64,000 bases of DNA from Aphanocapsa lilacina HA4352-LM1 (lineage in GTDB: Bacteria > Cyanobacteriota > Cyanobacteriia > Gloeobacterales > Gloeobacteraceae). Shown piece after piece: positions 34,139 through 44,153 of this stretch (the stretch's first letter is position 1; each line of letters starts with the position of its first letter). The position numbers and the translations under genes are program-made. The notes below the pieces were generated by a model, which was not told the DNA's origin, did not search any database, and worked only from the letters and a program-made list of their open reading frames with translations. The DNA is taken from NCBI GenBank assembly GCA_019359725.1, contig JAHHGR010000014.1:1-64000 (forward strand), given 5' to 3'.

Positions 34139-37100
34139 GGACACCTCGCCAATCGATTGAGCGCACGCGAACAGTTGCTCTCACCGTCTTCGAGCACCAG
34201 CCGCACCCGCCCCTGGGAGTCGATCACCGTCGCGTCGTAGACAATCTGGTGATCGCGGACGCTGGTGAGGCGAAAGGCGATGCGCAGCGGGGCTGCAAGC
34301 GGTTCGCTGTCGAAGCGGACCACCCGGCCGATGCGACTGGGAAGGGCAAAAGAGCCCTGGTGGGTGCGCGCCCAAAATAGCGCCAGCTGCGGAATCGTAT
34401 CCAGAAGACCCGGATCGAAAAGCCAACCGGGTAAGGTTTCGGCGGTCTCGAAGAAGCGGGCGGGCTCGCTCGGCCGCACCCGCGCGTCGATGCCCTGCTC
34501 GCCTAGGCGGTCGAGGGCGGTGAGCAACTGGAAGTGCGGACCGTGGAAGGTGTGATCCCGGTAGGCGGTGGCGACATCGAGGGTACTACCCGCGACCGCA
34601 AGCGGCGCAGGCACCTCAACAGCTGCCCCCTCAAGCCGGGGGCGCATAACCACCAATGCCCGGTAAAACGGCGCTTTTTTCTCGGGATCGAAAATTTCGG
34701 CGCTCACCTCAAGGGCGTCGGCGTCGGCGTGGACGGAGGCGCGGGCACTCAAAGTCACCCGCTTGCTCGCCCCTGCACCGCTGTCGGCATCGAGAACGAC
34801 GCCGCGCAGCACGCGCAAGTCGCGCACCTCCAAGACGATCTGATCGGGCCAGGCATTCTGGACGAACTCGGCCAGCCATTCGAGGGCGACCGTCGCAGGC
34901 AGCACCGCTTTGCCATCCATGGAGTGATCGCGCAGGTAGGGATCGCTCGCCAGGGTGAAGGTGTGATCGAGCGTGACGCTGGTGTTGGGTTGCAGCACAA
35001 ACGGCGTGCGGATCAAGGCGAAGGGCCGCACCGGGGCGGTAGCCGCGGCCTCGGGCTTGAAGTTGCCGCGGGTGGCCTCGGCGGTCTCCCAAGGGCCTTC
35101 GCCGACCACCACTTCGATATCTGCGAGCTGGCCGTAGGCCAACTCGTCGAGGAAAGCCTGTCGGCCCGCCGCTAGCGAAATCGGCACGACATTGCGCTTG
35201 CGGAACTGGGCTTTGATGGCCTCGGTCGCCATGCCCGAGTCCCACGGTCCCCAGTTAAAGGAGATCACGCGGGCGGCGGGCCACTGGCGGCGCATCTCAA
35301 AAGCCATGCGGTTGAGCATTTCGTTGGCGGCGGCATAATCCACCTGGCCGCGGTTGCCGAAGCGTCCGGCCACCGAGCTGAACAAGACCACCAGCTTGAG
35401 GGTCTCCGGCCGCAGGCAGCGGGTCAAAGTAAAGGCGAGATCGACTTTGGTGTCGAAGACGCGGCTAAAAGACTCGAAGCTCTTGTCGGCAATCAGCTTG
35501 TCCTCGATGATTCCCGCTCCGTTGATCACCGCGTCCAGGCGACCGTAGCGGGCGTAGATGTCCTCGACCAGCGCGATCAGATCCGCCTCACTGCCGACGC
35601 TGTGGTAACCCACCCGGGCGCCCAACTGCTCGAAGCGCGCCAGGTTCCGGGAGATGGCCCGCTCCTTGAGCAGGTTTTGCACCTGCTGCTCGATGGCGGC
35701 GGGGGTGGGGGTGCGGCCGGACGCCTGCAGCCGGGTCAGAAAGATCTTGCGCAGGGTGGCGATATTTTCGATGCCCGCCGTCTCCACCGATTCAGGGGTG
35801 GGAACCGGGGAGCGGGCGCAGACGATAAGGGTCATGCCGGTCGCCGCCAGGTCCGCCGCGATCTCAGCGGTGATCCCGCGCGCGCCGCCCACGACCAGGG
35901 TCACCCAGTCGCGGCCCGGGACCAGCCGGGGTGGCCCATCACCGGTAAAGGGTGCCGGGGTGGCCTGGAAAACGGTGCGCCGTCCGCCCGGGTAGCCCAC
36001 CTCCTGGCGGCTGTCGGCCGCCAGCAGTTCGGCCACGATGCACGCGGCCATCTGAGCCGGATTCTGGCTCTCGTCGAAGTCGAGGGCCTTTGCGTGGGCC
36101 TCGGGCCATTCCTGGGCGACGGTTTTTACAAATCCACAGGCGGCTCCGCCGACGGCAAGACCGGGGCCGATGATACCCCCCCGGCCCAGTTGCCCCCCCA
36201 GGTAGGAAGCGGCCACGACATGGGCGTTCGCCCCAGCCGCGAGCAGATCGGCGCTGCAGTCGTGAAGCATTTGAAAGAAACTCTTGGCCTGCACCTGGGT
36301 ATGCACTCGCCACTCGGCGAGGCTCTGGGGCGAGCCCGGCCGGGCGAGGGCCGTCAGGTGCACTACACCCGACGCCGGGCCGAAGCGCTCGCGCAACTCG
36401 CGCACGCAGGTACCGAGCAACTCGGGCGATTGCAGCACGGCGGCGGGGATCAAGGCGCTGCGCGCCCCGGCGGCCTGGAGAGCGGGCACCAGGGCGCCCG
36501 CTACTCCCAGTTCGTCCTCGGCAATCAAAAACAGGCCGCTCAGGGTGCGGCCCTCAGTCCGCGGTAGAGGCAGGGTCCGCGCTTCCATCAGGTAGCGCGG
36601 CGCGGCCTCAGCCGCGGACGAGGATTTTTTTGGGCTTTGGCCCCCCTCGGCGGCCGTGGAGGGGATAGCACCCAGGGCGAGCAATTGCTCGATGAGGATG
36701 TTGAGCGTTTTGGCGCGGGTCAGCGACTCCATCTGGCTTTGCAAGGGCGTCGTCCACTCGGCGGGCAGCGCCTTTTGCAGCGCCCCCATAATCTCGACGC
36801 GCTTGATCGAATCGATACCCAGTTCCGCTTCGACGTCTTGATCGAGGCCGAGCACCTCCGCCGGGTAACCGGTGCGCTCGCTCACCAACTCCAGAATCAT
36901 CCGCGTCAATCCCTCGCGGTCGAACCGGATGGCGGGGGCGGCGGCGGCTGGAGCCGGGGCAGCAACGGCAGGCGACGCGCTCGCACCACCCAGGGCGAGC
37001 AATTGCTCGATGAGGATGTTGAGCGTTTTGGCGCGGGTCAGCGACTCCATCTGGCTTTGCAAGGGCGTCGTCCACTCGGCGGGCAGCGCCTTTTGCAGCG

Positions 37101-40100
37101 CCCCCATAATCTCGACGCGCTTGATCGAATCGATACCCAGTTCCGCTTCGACGTCTTGATCGAGGCCGAGCACCTCCGCCGGGTAACCGGTGCGCTCGCT
37201 CACCAACTCCAGAATCATCCGCGTCAATCCCTCGCGGTCGAACCGGATGGCGGGGGCGGCGGCGGCTGGAGCCGGGGCAGCCGGGGCCAGCGTGGCCGCA
37301 CCGTTAGCACTCTTTGCCGGTGCCGGTGCGCCGTGGGCTGCAGAACCGTTGGCCACGGGCACAACCGGGAGAATTGGCGGGTGGACCGCGAGCGGAGCAG
37401 TGGGAGTGGGTGGCGGTGGAGCCGGAGGCGAAGCCGTCGGCAACACAACGGGTGCGGGCGCAGGCAGCGCCGGTGCCGCCGGGGACATGGCGCTCAGCAT
37501 GGGTGGGGCGGCGGGAGCTGGGGGCGCACTTAGCGGTCTGCCGGCGGCAAACTGCAGGAAGTGGCGCATCACTTGCTCCTCGGTCGCTAGGAACTGGCGC
37601 ATGGTCTGCTGGTAGGCCATGTAGGCCTGCAGGGCGAGGTCGTTCGACATGGAGTTGCCTTGCGTGGTGGGTAGCTTGGACGGTCCAGCCGACGCGCCAG
37701 GGGGGGCGACGGGTGAAACAGGAACCGAAGAAACAGGGGCGGCGGCGGCGGGAGCAACCGGCATGTGACCGTTGGTGCGTCCATTGGGGGAGGCGGAAGC
37801 CGGGGCCGACGCCGTGCCGTTGGCGGCGTGGCTGACGACGGTGATCGCCGGGGCGGACGGCGGCGCTGGGGTAGTGGCGGCTTGAACCGGGGCGGCAGGC
37901 TTTGCCGGTGCCGGTGGCGGCGGGGTAGCAGGTTGCTCCCGGGGCGCGACGACGGCGGTGACCCGCGGGGCGGTTTCCAGTGTCAAAGGCGGTTTTTTGC
38001 CGGTGTAGGCTACCGGTTCGCCTGCGGGCCGCGCCACACCGCCGTTGATCAGCCAGGCGGTGGCGGAGCGGGGCGGCTTGGAAGCGGCCAGTTGGGCCGG
38101 GCTGAGCAGTTGGGCCGGGCGCCCGTCGAACAGTGCCGACCAGCGCACACTGACACCGCTGGCTGCAAGCGTTCCCAGGGCCAGCAGCAATCCCCGCAAA
38201 CCGCCACCCTGGCCGTCCAGGGACACAGCCGTGTGCTCGCTGCCTGTGAGAATCTGGCCGATGAGGCGGGTGAGCACCATCTTCGGACCAATTTCGATGA
38301 AGACCCGCGCCCCGGCGGTATGCATCGCGCGGATCTGCTCGACGAATTCGACGGAATTGAGCAAATGGTCGCCCAGTTGTTCACGGATAGCCTGGGGATC
38401 CGACGGGTACGGGCGAGCGTTGGCGTTGGCGTACACCGGCAGCGTCGGCGGTTGGACCGCCGCCTGCTGAATCGCCTCTGTCATCGGAGCCTGGGCGGCC
38501 TGTACCCGGGGCGAATGGAACGCGCCCGCCACGTCGAGCATCCTGGCGTTGCCGCCCTGCTCGACGAGATGTTCGACGATCTGGAGGAGCTTTGGTCTGT
38601 CGCCAGAGAGAACAATCTGGTTCGGGGCGTTGTGGTTGGCCACGATCACCTCGCCGCTGCCGAGTTCGGCCAGGATCGCCTCGACCCACGCCCGGTCGGC
38701 CATCACCGCCGCCATCGCTCCGTCCCCTTCGCCGCAGGCGGCGGCCATCACCCGGCCTCTCACCTCCGACAGGCGCAGAAAATCCTCGCGCGTGAGCACA
38801 CCCGCCGCATGCAGCGCCGCGTACTCGCCGTAGCTGTGGCCGCAGACCACCGCCGGTGCAAGACCCAAACTCGCCGCCAAATCGAGAAAACCCGCTTCGA
38901 TAGCCCCGAGCGCCGGTTGGGCCACCTGGGTGCGGGTGAGTTCCTGCCGCTGGCGGGTCTCGTCGGCTTCGCCGTGGGCGGCGGGCGGATAAATAAAGGC
39001 ACTCAGTGCCCGCGGCAATCGGCCCGCCAGGAGTGCGTCGGCCGCTTCGATGCTGTCGCGCAACTCCGGCCGATAAAGGGCGGCTTCTCGACCCATGTTC
39101 GGGTACTGCGAACCCTGGCCGGGAAAGACGAAGGCGACGCGCTCGGCCGGGACGGCGGGACCGAGGCCCAGGCGGATGTGGTCGGGCAACTCCACCGGCT
39201 GGGAGGAAGCGAGGGCAACCTCCGCCTGCTCGATGGCCTGGGACAACTCCTTGAGGTTGTCTGCGACGATGGCGAGGCGAAACGGCTGAACGCCGCGAGT
39301 TTGGGCCTGGCGCGCGCAGGTATAGGCCAGATCGCGCAGGGAGTGACTGACCCCGGAAGTTGCCGCCTGCCGGATAGCGCGCAAGTCTTTGAGCAAGGCG
39401 TCCTTGCCGCCCGCCTGCCAGACAAACAGCTCCAGCGGCCAGCCGTCGGCGCCGGGGGCGCACGCGCGCCCGCCACCGGTGTACTCTTCAAGCACGGCGT
39501 GGAAGTTGGTGCCGCCAAAACCAAACGCACTCACCCCGGCCCGGCGCGGATGCCCCGCCTCGGCAAACCAGGGGCGTGCATCCGAGAGGAGATAGACCGG
39601 GCTTTGCGGATCGGAGATCGCTGCCAGGGGCGTGTCGATCGCATGGGCGGGCAGCACCCGCCGGTGCAGTGCCAGTGAGGCTTTGATGAGAGCCGCCACC
39701 CCGGCGGTGCTCTTGGTGTGACCGATGAGCACCTTCACTGAGCCGATGGCGCAGGACTTGCTCTGCGCCTGCTCGGCCACCAGCGTCTCGGTGAGGGTGG
39801 TCAGCTCCGAGCGATCCCCGAGGGCGGTGCCGGTGCCGTGGGCTTCGTAAAGCCCCAGTGTCTTGGGCGAGAAACCGGCCTTGCGGTAGGCCCGCTGCAC
39901 GGCGCGCTTCTGGCCCGCCGGCAGGGGGGCGGTCATGCCGAGCGCCTTGCCGTCGCTGGAACCGGCGGTCGACTTGATCACCGCGTAGATGCGGTCGCCG
40001 TCGCGCTCGGCGTCGGCCAGGCGCTTGAGGACCACCATCGCCAGCCCTTCACCGATCACGATGCCGTCGGCCGCCTGATCAAAGGGCCGCGGCTTGCCGC

Positions 40101-42894
40101 CCGGAGTGAGCGCCTGGGTCTTGCTGAAGCAAAAGTACGGGAACGGTCCCTGGCTGGTGTCGACGCCCCCGGCGATCACCATCGCGCTGTGGCCCGTTTC
40201 CAAGTCGCGCACCGCCAGGTGGATGGCGGCGAGCGACGAGGCGCAGGCGGCATCGACGGTGAAGTTGGAGCCGCCGAAGTTGAAGCGGTTGGCCACCCGG
40301 CCGGCGACGACGTTGGCCAGCAGACCCGGGAAGGACTCCTCGGTCCACTCGGGCAGGCGGTCGTAGACCTCGGGGTCGGTGTGGCCGACGATGCGGGGAA
40401 TCTCGGAGCGCGCCGCGTACTGTTGACCTAGGTCGCCGACGCTGCCGCCGATGCCGAAAATCACCGAAGTGTGCTCGCGGTCAAATTCACCCGTCTCGTA
40501 ACCGGCGTCGGCAATCGCCTGGCGCACCGCCTCCAGGGCCAATAGCTGCATCGGCTCGATCGAGCGCAGCGATTTGGGCGGAATACCGAAGCGCACCGGG
40601 TCGAAGGGCACGTCCTCCAGGAAACTGCCCCAGCGCGAGTAGACCTTGTCGCGCTTGTTGGGGTCGCTGTCGAAGTAGAGCCGCCAGTCCCAGCGGTGGG
40701 CAGGGATCTCGCTGATCGTGCTCACTTTTTTGAGGATGTTTTCCCAGTAGGTCTGGCCGTCGAGCGCTCCCGGCAGCAGCGTGCCGATGCCGACCACGGC
40801 GATGTCGCAGGGGCGGTTGGCGTGAACGTCCTGGTCAGCTTCGACTGCGGACTCCGCGAAACCGGCCAGCTGCTCGCTGCCGATTTCACTCACCGTGGCG
40901 TGCAGGTCGCGCACGGTGCAGACCCGGTCGCGCATCGTGGCCACCTGGCCAATCATGTACATGCCGTCTTTGATCTGGGTGGGTTCATCGACCACCTCGA
41001 TGCCCGCGGAGCCGCGCACCATACCCTTTGAGGCGGTGCGCAGGCGGCCCAGGGTCAGATCCTCGAGACCGTTTTTGACTTCTTCTGCCGAATTGCCCGC
41101 CTGGAGCATCCGGCGGCGCGTCTGGTAGAACTCGTGGGCAAAAGGCGTCACCGCGCAGCGGCTGGCATGGCCCGGACCGGTCTCCAGGTTGATCGTGCGC
41201 CGGCAGGCGATGGCCTGCTGCTGGAACTGCGGGACGATAGCACCGCAGGAGACCGCCTCTTCGGTGAACAGATAGGCGCTGCCCATCAGCACCCCGACCT
41301 TCATGCCCCTCTCCGCCAGAGGAGCGGCCAGAGCGCTCACCATCGCCGCCGAGGCCGCGTCGTGGATACCGCCGGCAAACAGAATGTGCATGCGCCCAGC
41401 CTTGTCGGGGCCGACTTCGGCAAGCAGCATCTGCACCATGCTTTCCCAGAGCAGGAAGCTGCTGAGCGGGCCGACGTGGCCGCCGCACTCGCGCCCCTCG
41501 AAGACGAAACGGCAGGCGCCCTGCTCCAGGAACATCTTGAGCAAGCGGGGCACCGGCACGTGGATGTAGGTGGCGATGCCGATCGATTCGAGGTGGGCCG
41601 CCTGGTCGGGCCGCCCTCCGGCAATCAGGGCGAAGGGCGGCTTGATTTCTTTGACGGCCTTGAGTTGCTCTTCGCGCAGCGCGTGGGAGACAAAACCCAA
41701 AATGCCTACTCCCCAGCTACGATCCCCGAGCAGGGCGCGGGTCTTGCTCAGTAGCGCATGCACCTGCTCGCCGCGCATCAGCGCCAGAGCCAGCAGCGGC
41801 AGGCCGCCGCCCCCTGCGACCGCTTCGGCAAATTCGGCCGTGTCGCTCACCCGGGTCATCGGCCCCTGAACGATCGGGTACTCGGTGCGGTGCGACTCGG
41901 CAAGCGGCGCAGCGGGCTTGAGCGGCTGCAGGCGGCGAGCCGTCTCGATGATCCTGGCGCTCTCCTTGAGGATGGCCTGCACCAGGCGGCCAGTGGTGCG
42001 GTAGCGATCGCGCAGACTTGCTGCCAGACCGATTGCCTGCCCCAGCGGCCAGGCCGTCGCAGCCGGATCGCCCCAGCCGATACGCTCTGCAGCCTCGATG
42101 CGCCACTGGCGGAGGCACTGAGGGCGATCCTCGCCCAGATCGAGGCGCTCGGCGAGCGCCTGCAAAGAGGCGATCGCCGCAAAGCCGGGCCGCGCGAGCA
42201 CCCGGCAGGGAATGTCGAGCCGCTCCCCCAGCGCAACGGCTTCCTGACCGTTGAGCTCGTTCAGGTGGCGCTGCCGCTCGGGATCAAGGGGCGATTCGGG
42301 CATCAGCCACATTTGGTCGTCGAGCACCACCCCGGCCGCTCCCGCCACCCGGCAGGCCGCCGCCGTGTGCACCCCAATGCCGCCCTCCACGTACAGCGGA
42401 CCGAACCCCGCCTGCAACAACTTCTGCGCAAGCACGAACGCCGAATCCTCGCCCACCCAGCCGCCGCACTCGTGGCCGCGGGCCACCAGCCCATCCACCG
42501 CCACCCCGGTGTGCGCAAGCCGCTCGGCTTGCTCGATATCGATGACCTCCAGCAGCACCCGGCGCCCCTCGACCGCGCCCAGACCCGCCAGGATGGCGGC
42601 AAGTTCGTCCGCTTCCCAGGCGCTGATCACCAGCCAGTGGGGTTGACCTTGAAGCTCCCGCAGCAATTCGACACTCGTACCCACCTGGCCTGCCGCAAGC
42701 CGCAAGCCGCACACGCCGCCCGCCGCTCCAGCCGCCTCGCGCAACTTGCGCAGACTGGCCGCGGCTACCGGTAGCGCACCGTCCGGACAGAACTCCCTGT
42801 CCAAAATGCCGACTCCGCCCGCGCGCACTGTGGCAATGGCAATACCGGGATAGGTAAATTCAATAGGACTTATCGCTAAGCAGGCAAAGTTCAT
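34135..42894 (-). CDS. Giant synthase: NMO-NMO-KS-AT-ACP-ACP-KR-DH
   Basis: A 2919-residue multifunctional enzyme. Residues ~1-290 and ~335-660 are two TIM-barrel domains of nitronate-monooxygenase/PfaD type (the second begins EYPIVQGPMTRVSD and has FEGRECGGHVGPL), likely enoyl reductase functions. Residues ~692-1150 are a ketosynthase with Cys884 (DAACASSLA), His1019 (YEAHGTG) and His1059 (IGHTKS). An acyltransferase follows with Ser1354 in CGHSYGEY. A long Pro/Ala linker contains the helix QAYMAYQQTMRQFLATEE. Two ACPs carry Ser1923 and Ser2029 in LGIDSIKRVEIMG. A ketoreductase spans ~2330-2530 (VVGGARGI, FSSVAGRF, YAAAN). A C-terminal hot-dog dehydratase starts ~2635 (YLRDHSMDGKAVLPA). It resembles cyanobacterial HglE and bacterial PUFA synthases. 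It is the first gene of the operon. The product is likely a long-chain, modified acyl chain. Confidence 0.88.
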   Translation of the reverse strand: MNFACLAISPIEFTYPGIAIATVRAGGVGILDREFCPDGALPVAAASLRKLREAAGAAGGVCGLRLAAGQVGTSVELLRELQGQPHWLVISAWEADELAAILAGLGAVEGRRVLLEVIDIEQAERLAHTGVAVDGLVARGHECGGWVGEDSAFVLAQKLLQAGFGPLYVEGGIGVHTAAACRVAGAAGVVLDDQMWLMPESPLDPERQRHLNELNGQEAVALGERLDIPCRVLARPGFAAIASLQALAERLDLGEDRPQCLRQWRIEAAERIGWGDPAATAWPLGQAIGLAASLRDRYRTTGRLVQAILKESARIIETARRLQPLKPAAPLAESHRTEYPIVQGPMTRVSDTAEFAEAVAGGGGLPLLALALMRGEQVHALLSKTRALLGDRSWGVGILGFVSHALREEQLKAVKEIKPPFALIAGGRPDQAAHLESIGIATYIHVPVPRLLKMFLEQGACRFVFEGRECGGHVGPLSSFLLWESMVQMLLAEVGPDKAGRMHILFAGGIHDAASAAMVSALAAPLAERGMKVGVLMGSAYLFTEEAVSCGAIVPQFQQQAIACRRTINLETGPGHASRCAVTPFAHEFYQTRRRMLQAGNSAEEVKNGLEDLTLGRLRTASKGMVRGSAGIEVVDEPTQIKDGMYMIGQVATMRDRVCTVRDLHATVSEIGSEQLAGFAESAVEADQDVHANRPCDIAVVGIGTLLPGALDGQTYWENILKKVSTISEIPAHRWDWRLYFDSDPNKRDKVYSRWGSFLEDVPFDPVRFGIPPKSLRSIEPMQLLALEAVRQAIADAGYETGEFDREHTSVIFGIGGSVGDLGQQYAARSEIPRIVGHTDPEVYDRLPEWTEESFPGLLANVVAGRVANRFNFGGSNFTVDAACASSLAAIHLAVRDLETGHSAMVIAGGVDTSQGPFPYFCFSKTQALTPGGKPRPFDQAADGIVIGEGLAMVVLKRLADAERDGDRIYAVIKSTAGSSDGKALGMTAPLPAGQKRAVQRAYRKAGFSPKTLGLYEAHGTGTALGDRSELTTLTETLVAEQAQSKSCAIGSVKVLIGHTKSTAGVAALIKASLALHRRVLPAHAIDTPLAAISDPQSPVYLLSDARPWFAEAGHPRRAGVSAFGFGGTNFHAVLEEYTGGGRACAPGADGWPLELFVWQAGGKDALLKDLRAIRQAATSGVSHSLRDLAYTCARQAQTRGVQPFRLAIVADNLKELSQAIEQAEVALASSQPVELPDHIRLGLGPAVPAERVAFVFPGQGSQYPNMGREAALYRPELRDSIEAADALLAGRLPRALSAFIYPPAAHGEADETRQRQELTRTQVAQPALGAIEAGFLDLAASLGLAPAVVCGHSYGEYAALHAAGVLTREDFLRLSEVRGRVMAAACGEGDGAMAAVMADRAWVEAILAELGSGEVIVANHNAPNQIVLSGDRPKLLQIVEHLVEQGGNARMLDVAGAFHSPRVQAAQAPMTEAIQQAAVQPPTLPVYANANARPYPSDPQAIREQLGDHLLNSVEFVEQIRAMHTAGARVFIEIGPKMVLTRLIGQILTGSEHTAVSLDGQGGGLRGLLLALGTLAASGVSVRWSALFDGRPAQLLSPAQLAASKPPRSATAWLINGGVARPAGEPVAYTGKKPPLTLETAPRVTAVVAPREQPATPPPPAPAKPAAPVQAATTPAPPSAPAITVVSHAANGTASAPASASPNGRTNGHMPVAPAAAAPVSSVPVSPVAPPGASAGPSKLPTTQGNSMSNDLALQAYMAYQQTMRQFLATEEQVMRHFLQFAAGRPLSAPPAPAAPPMLSAMSPAAPALPAPAPVVLPTASPPAPPPPTPTAPLAVHPPILPVVPVANGSAAHGAPAPAKSANGAATLAPAAPAPAAAAPAIRFDREGLTRMILELVSERTGYPAEVLGLDQDVEAELGIDSIKRVEIMGALQKALPAEWTTPLQSQMESLTRAKTLNILIEQLLALGGASASPAVAAPAPAAAAPAIRFDREGLTRMILELVSERTGYPAEVLGLDQDVEAELGIDSIKRVEIMGALQKALPAEWTTPLQSQMESLTRAKTLNILIEQLLALGAIPSTAAEGGQSPKKSSSAAEAAPRYLMEARTLPLPRTEGRTLSGLFLIAEDELGVAGALVPALQAAGARSALIPAAVLQSPELLGTCVRELRERFGPASGVVHLTALARPGSPQSLAEWRVHTQVQAKSFFQMLHDCSADLLAAGANAHVVAASYLGGQLGRGGIIGPGLAVGGAACGFVKTVAQEWPEAHAKALDFDESQNPAQMAACIVAELLAADSRQEVGYPGGRRTVFQATPAPFTGDGPPRLVPGRDWVTLVVGGARGITAEIAADLAATGMTLIVCARSPVPTPESVETAGIENIATLRKIFLTRLQASGRTPTPAAIEQQVQNLLKERAISRNLARFEQLGARVGYHSVGSEADLIALVEDIYARYGRLDAVINGAGIIEDKLIADKSFESFSRVFDTKVDLAFTLTRCLRPETLKLVVLFSSVAGRFGNRGQVDYAAANEMLNRMAFEMRRQWPAARVISFNWGPWDSGMATEAIKAQFRKRNVVPISLAAGRQAFLDELAYGQLADIEVVVGEGPWETAEATRGNFKPEAAATAPVRPFALIRTPFVLQPNTSVTLDHTFTLASDPYLRDHSMDGKAVLPATVALEWLAEFVQNAWPDQIVLEVRDLRVLRGVVLDADSGAGASKRVTLSARASVHADADALEVSAEIFDPEKKAPFYRALVVMRPRLEGAAVEVPAPLAVAGSTLDVATAYRDHTFHGPHFQLLTALDRLGEQGIDARVRPSEPARFFETAETLPGWLFDPGLLDTIPQLALFWARTHQGSFALPSRIGRVVRFDSEPLAAPLRIAFRLTSVRDHQIVYDATVIDSQGRVRLVLEDGESNCSRALNRLARCP
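36669..36963 (-). repeat. Direct repeat unit encoding the second ACP domain
   Basis: These 295 bases match 36987-37281 without any difference that I could find, at a period of 318 bases (106 codons). The unit encodes one complete ACP (active Ser2029) plus the flanking Ala-rich linker. Confidence 0.95.
36987..37281 (-). repeat. Direct repeat unit encoding the first ACP domain
   Basis: Identical partner of 36669-36963. It encodes the first of the tandem ACPs (active Ser1923). Only a 23-base Ala/Ser-rich linker (36964-36986) separates the copies. Confidence 0.95.
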
Positions 42895-43612
42895 CTTCTC
42901 TAAATCCTCTGTAAAATATGCGTCGATTGGGTGAGGCTGCCAAAAAATGTCCGATCTTTCTTGAGAAACAGTTCAAAGCAAACCCCGGAACAACCTACGA
43001 CCAGCAAATAAATGCGACCTACCAAAGCAAGGCAACGCACTTGTCGGGCTGCCTGACGAGCTATTTGGTGGACACAATTCAATCACCCCCGAATAGAACA
43101 GGTTGTAGCCACTTACACCGTTGCCCAGCGTTCCGGTAGGTACGTTCGGCACCAATTTCAAGCTCAAACCTTCAACTCGGACGGGCAGGCCCCCGCAACC
43201 CCGCCGCTCTCCGATGCATAGTTATCATACTTTCATCGGATCTTGCAAGTTCTTGAACACACTTTGGTTGCGTATCCCGGCTTTGTCAAGCCCAACAAGA
43301 GGCGCCATCGTGCCTGTTTCACCGCTTCGCTGGAATGTGTGTTTTAAAGCACTAAAGAAGTGAAATTCACAGTAAGTCTTAGTATTTACTGGATTTATTA
43401 AGATGGGTTGTAATAAAGATATCTTGTGCAAACTGAATTGCTGAAATTCCACAAATTGGGCTTGTTGACGGGTCGCATCGATTCGGTGATCTTTGGCGGG
43501 CAAGTTGGGGAAAAGTGCGGCTGCTCCGTCGTATTGCAACTTCCTTTAGTTTGTCCGTCTCCCCTGGTACGATGCCCTAAGATGGCTATCGCATGCATCC
43601 GAAGGGGGTATC
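42895..43612. promoter_or_regulatory. Long divergent control region between the polyketide operon and ppa
   Basis: 718 bases with no supportable gene and noticeably more A+T than the flanks, particularly 43220-43480 (for example the run around 43380-43420). It must hold the operon promoter (minus strand) and the ppa promoter (plus strand). A possible ppa -10 hexamer TACGAT lies at about 43568-43573. I could not settle a -35 for either side. Confidence 0.45.
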
Positions 43613-44128
43613 GTGATCGACTTGAGTAAGATTCCCGCCCGCCCGAAGGAGGGCCTGATCAACGTTCTGGTGGAAATTCCCGGACGTTCCCATAACAAGT
43701 TTGAGTTCGACAAGGACCTGGGGATTTTTGCCCTCGACCGTGTGCTCTATGCTGCAGTGTACTATCCGGGCGATTACGGTTTTGTCCCGAAGACGCTGGC
43801 GGATGACGGCGATCCGCTCGATGGGCTGGTATTGATGGACGAGCCGACTTTTACAGGATGTCTTATCGCTGCGCGGCCGATCGGGGTGCTCGGGATGATC
43901 GACAGCGGCGAGGGGGACGAGAAGATTCTCTGTGTGCCCGTCAAAGATCCGCGCTACGCAGGGGTCAAGGATCTTTCGGACATCGCCCAGCACCGCCTTG
44001 ACGAGATTGCCGAATTTTTTGCCACCTACAAACGCCTTGAAAAAAAGGTGACCGAGATCACCGGCTGGCAGGGGGTGGAAGTGGCTCAACGACTTGTGGA
44101 CCAATCCATCGCGGCCTACACGCCGTAA
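43613..44128 (+). CDS. ppa: Inorganic pyrophosphatase
   Basis: A 171-residue soluble family I pyrophosphatase that hydrolyses PPi to phosphate with Mg2+ and pulls biosynthetic reactions forward. Signature pieces are [30 protein letters not shown], the metal-binding [10 protein letters not shown] (the D-x-D-P-x-D-x-x motif) and VPVKDPRY with KDLSDI. The length is standard for bacterial enzymes. Translation starts at GTG 43613 after GAAGGGGG. It lies 25 bases before panD, probably as an operon. Confidence 0.95.
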   Translation: MIDLSKIPARPKEGLINVLVEIPGRSHNKFEFDKDLGIFALDRVLYAAVYYPGDYGFVPKTLADDGDPLDGLVLMDEPTFTGCLIAARPIGVLGMIDSGEGDEKILCVPVKDPRYAGVKDLSDIAQHRLDEIAEFFATYKRLEKKVTEITGWQGVEVAQRLVDQSIAAYTP

Positions 44129-44153
44129 ACCAACCAAGGGGGGTAAGGAGCCC

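Noticed and set aside
37765-39678. A 637-codon plus-strand open frame opposite the synthase
   Set aside because: It has no domain, an odd Gly/Arg composition and lies fully antisense to the KS-AT region with conserved active-site motifs.
34135-42894. Claim that the operon is wholly novel
   Set aside because: HglE-like and PUFA-type synthases with related domains are well known in cyanobacteria and other bacteria. Only the fusion pattern and the last two genes are unusual.
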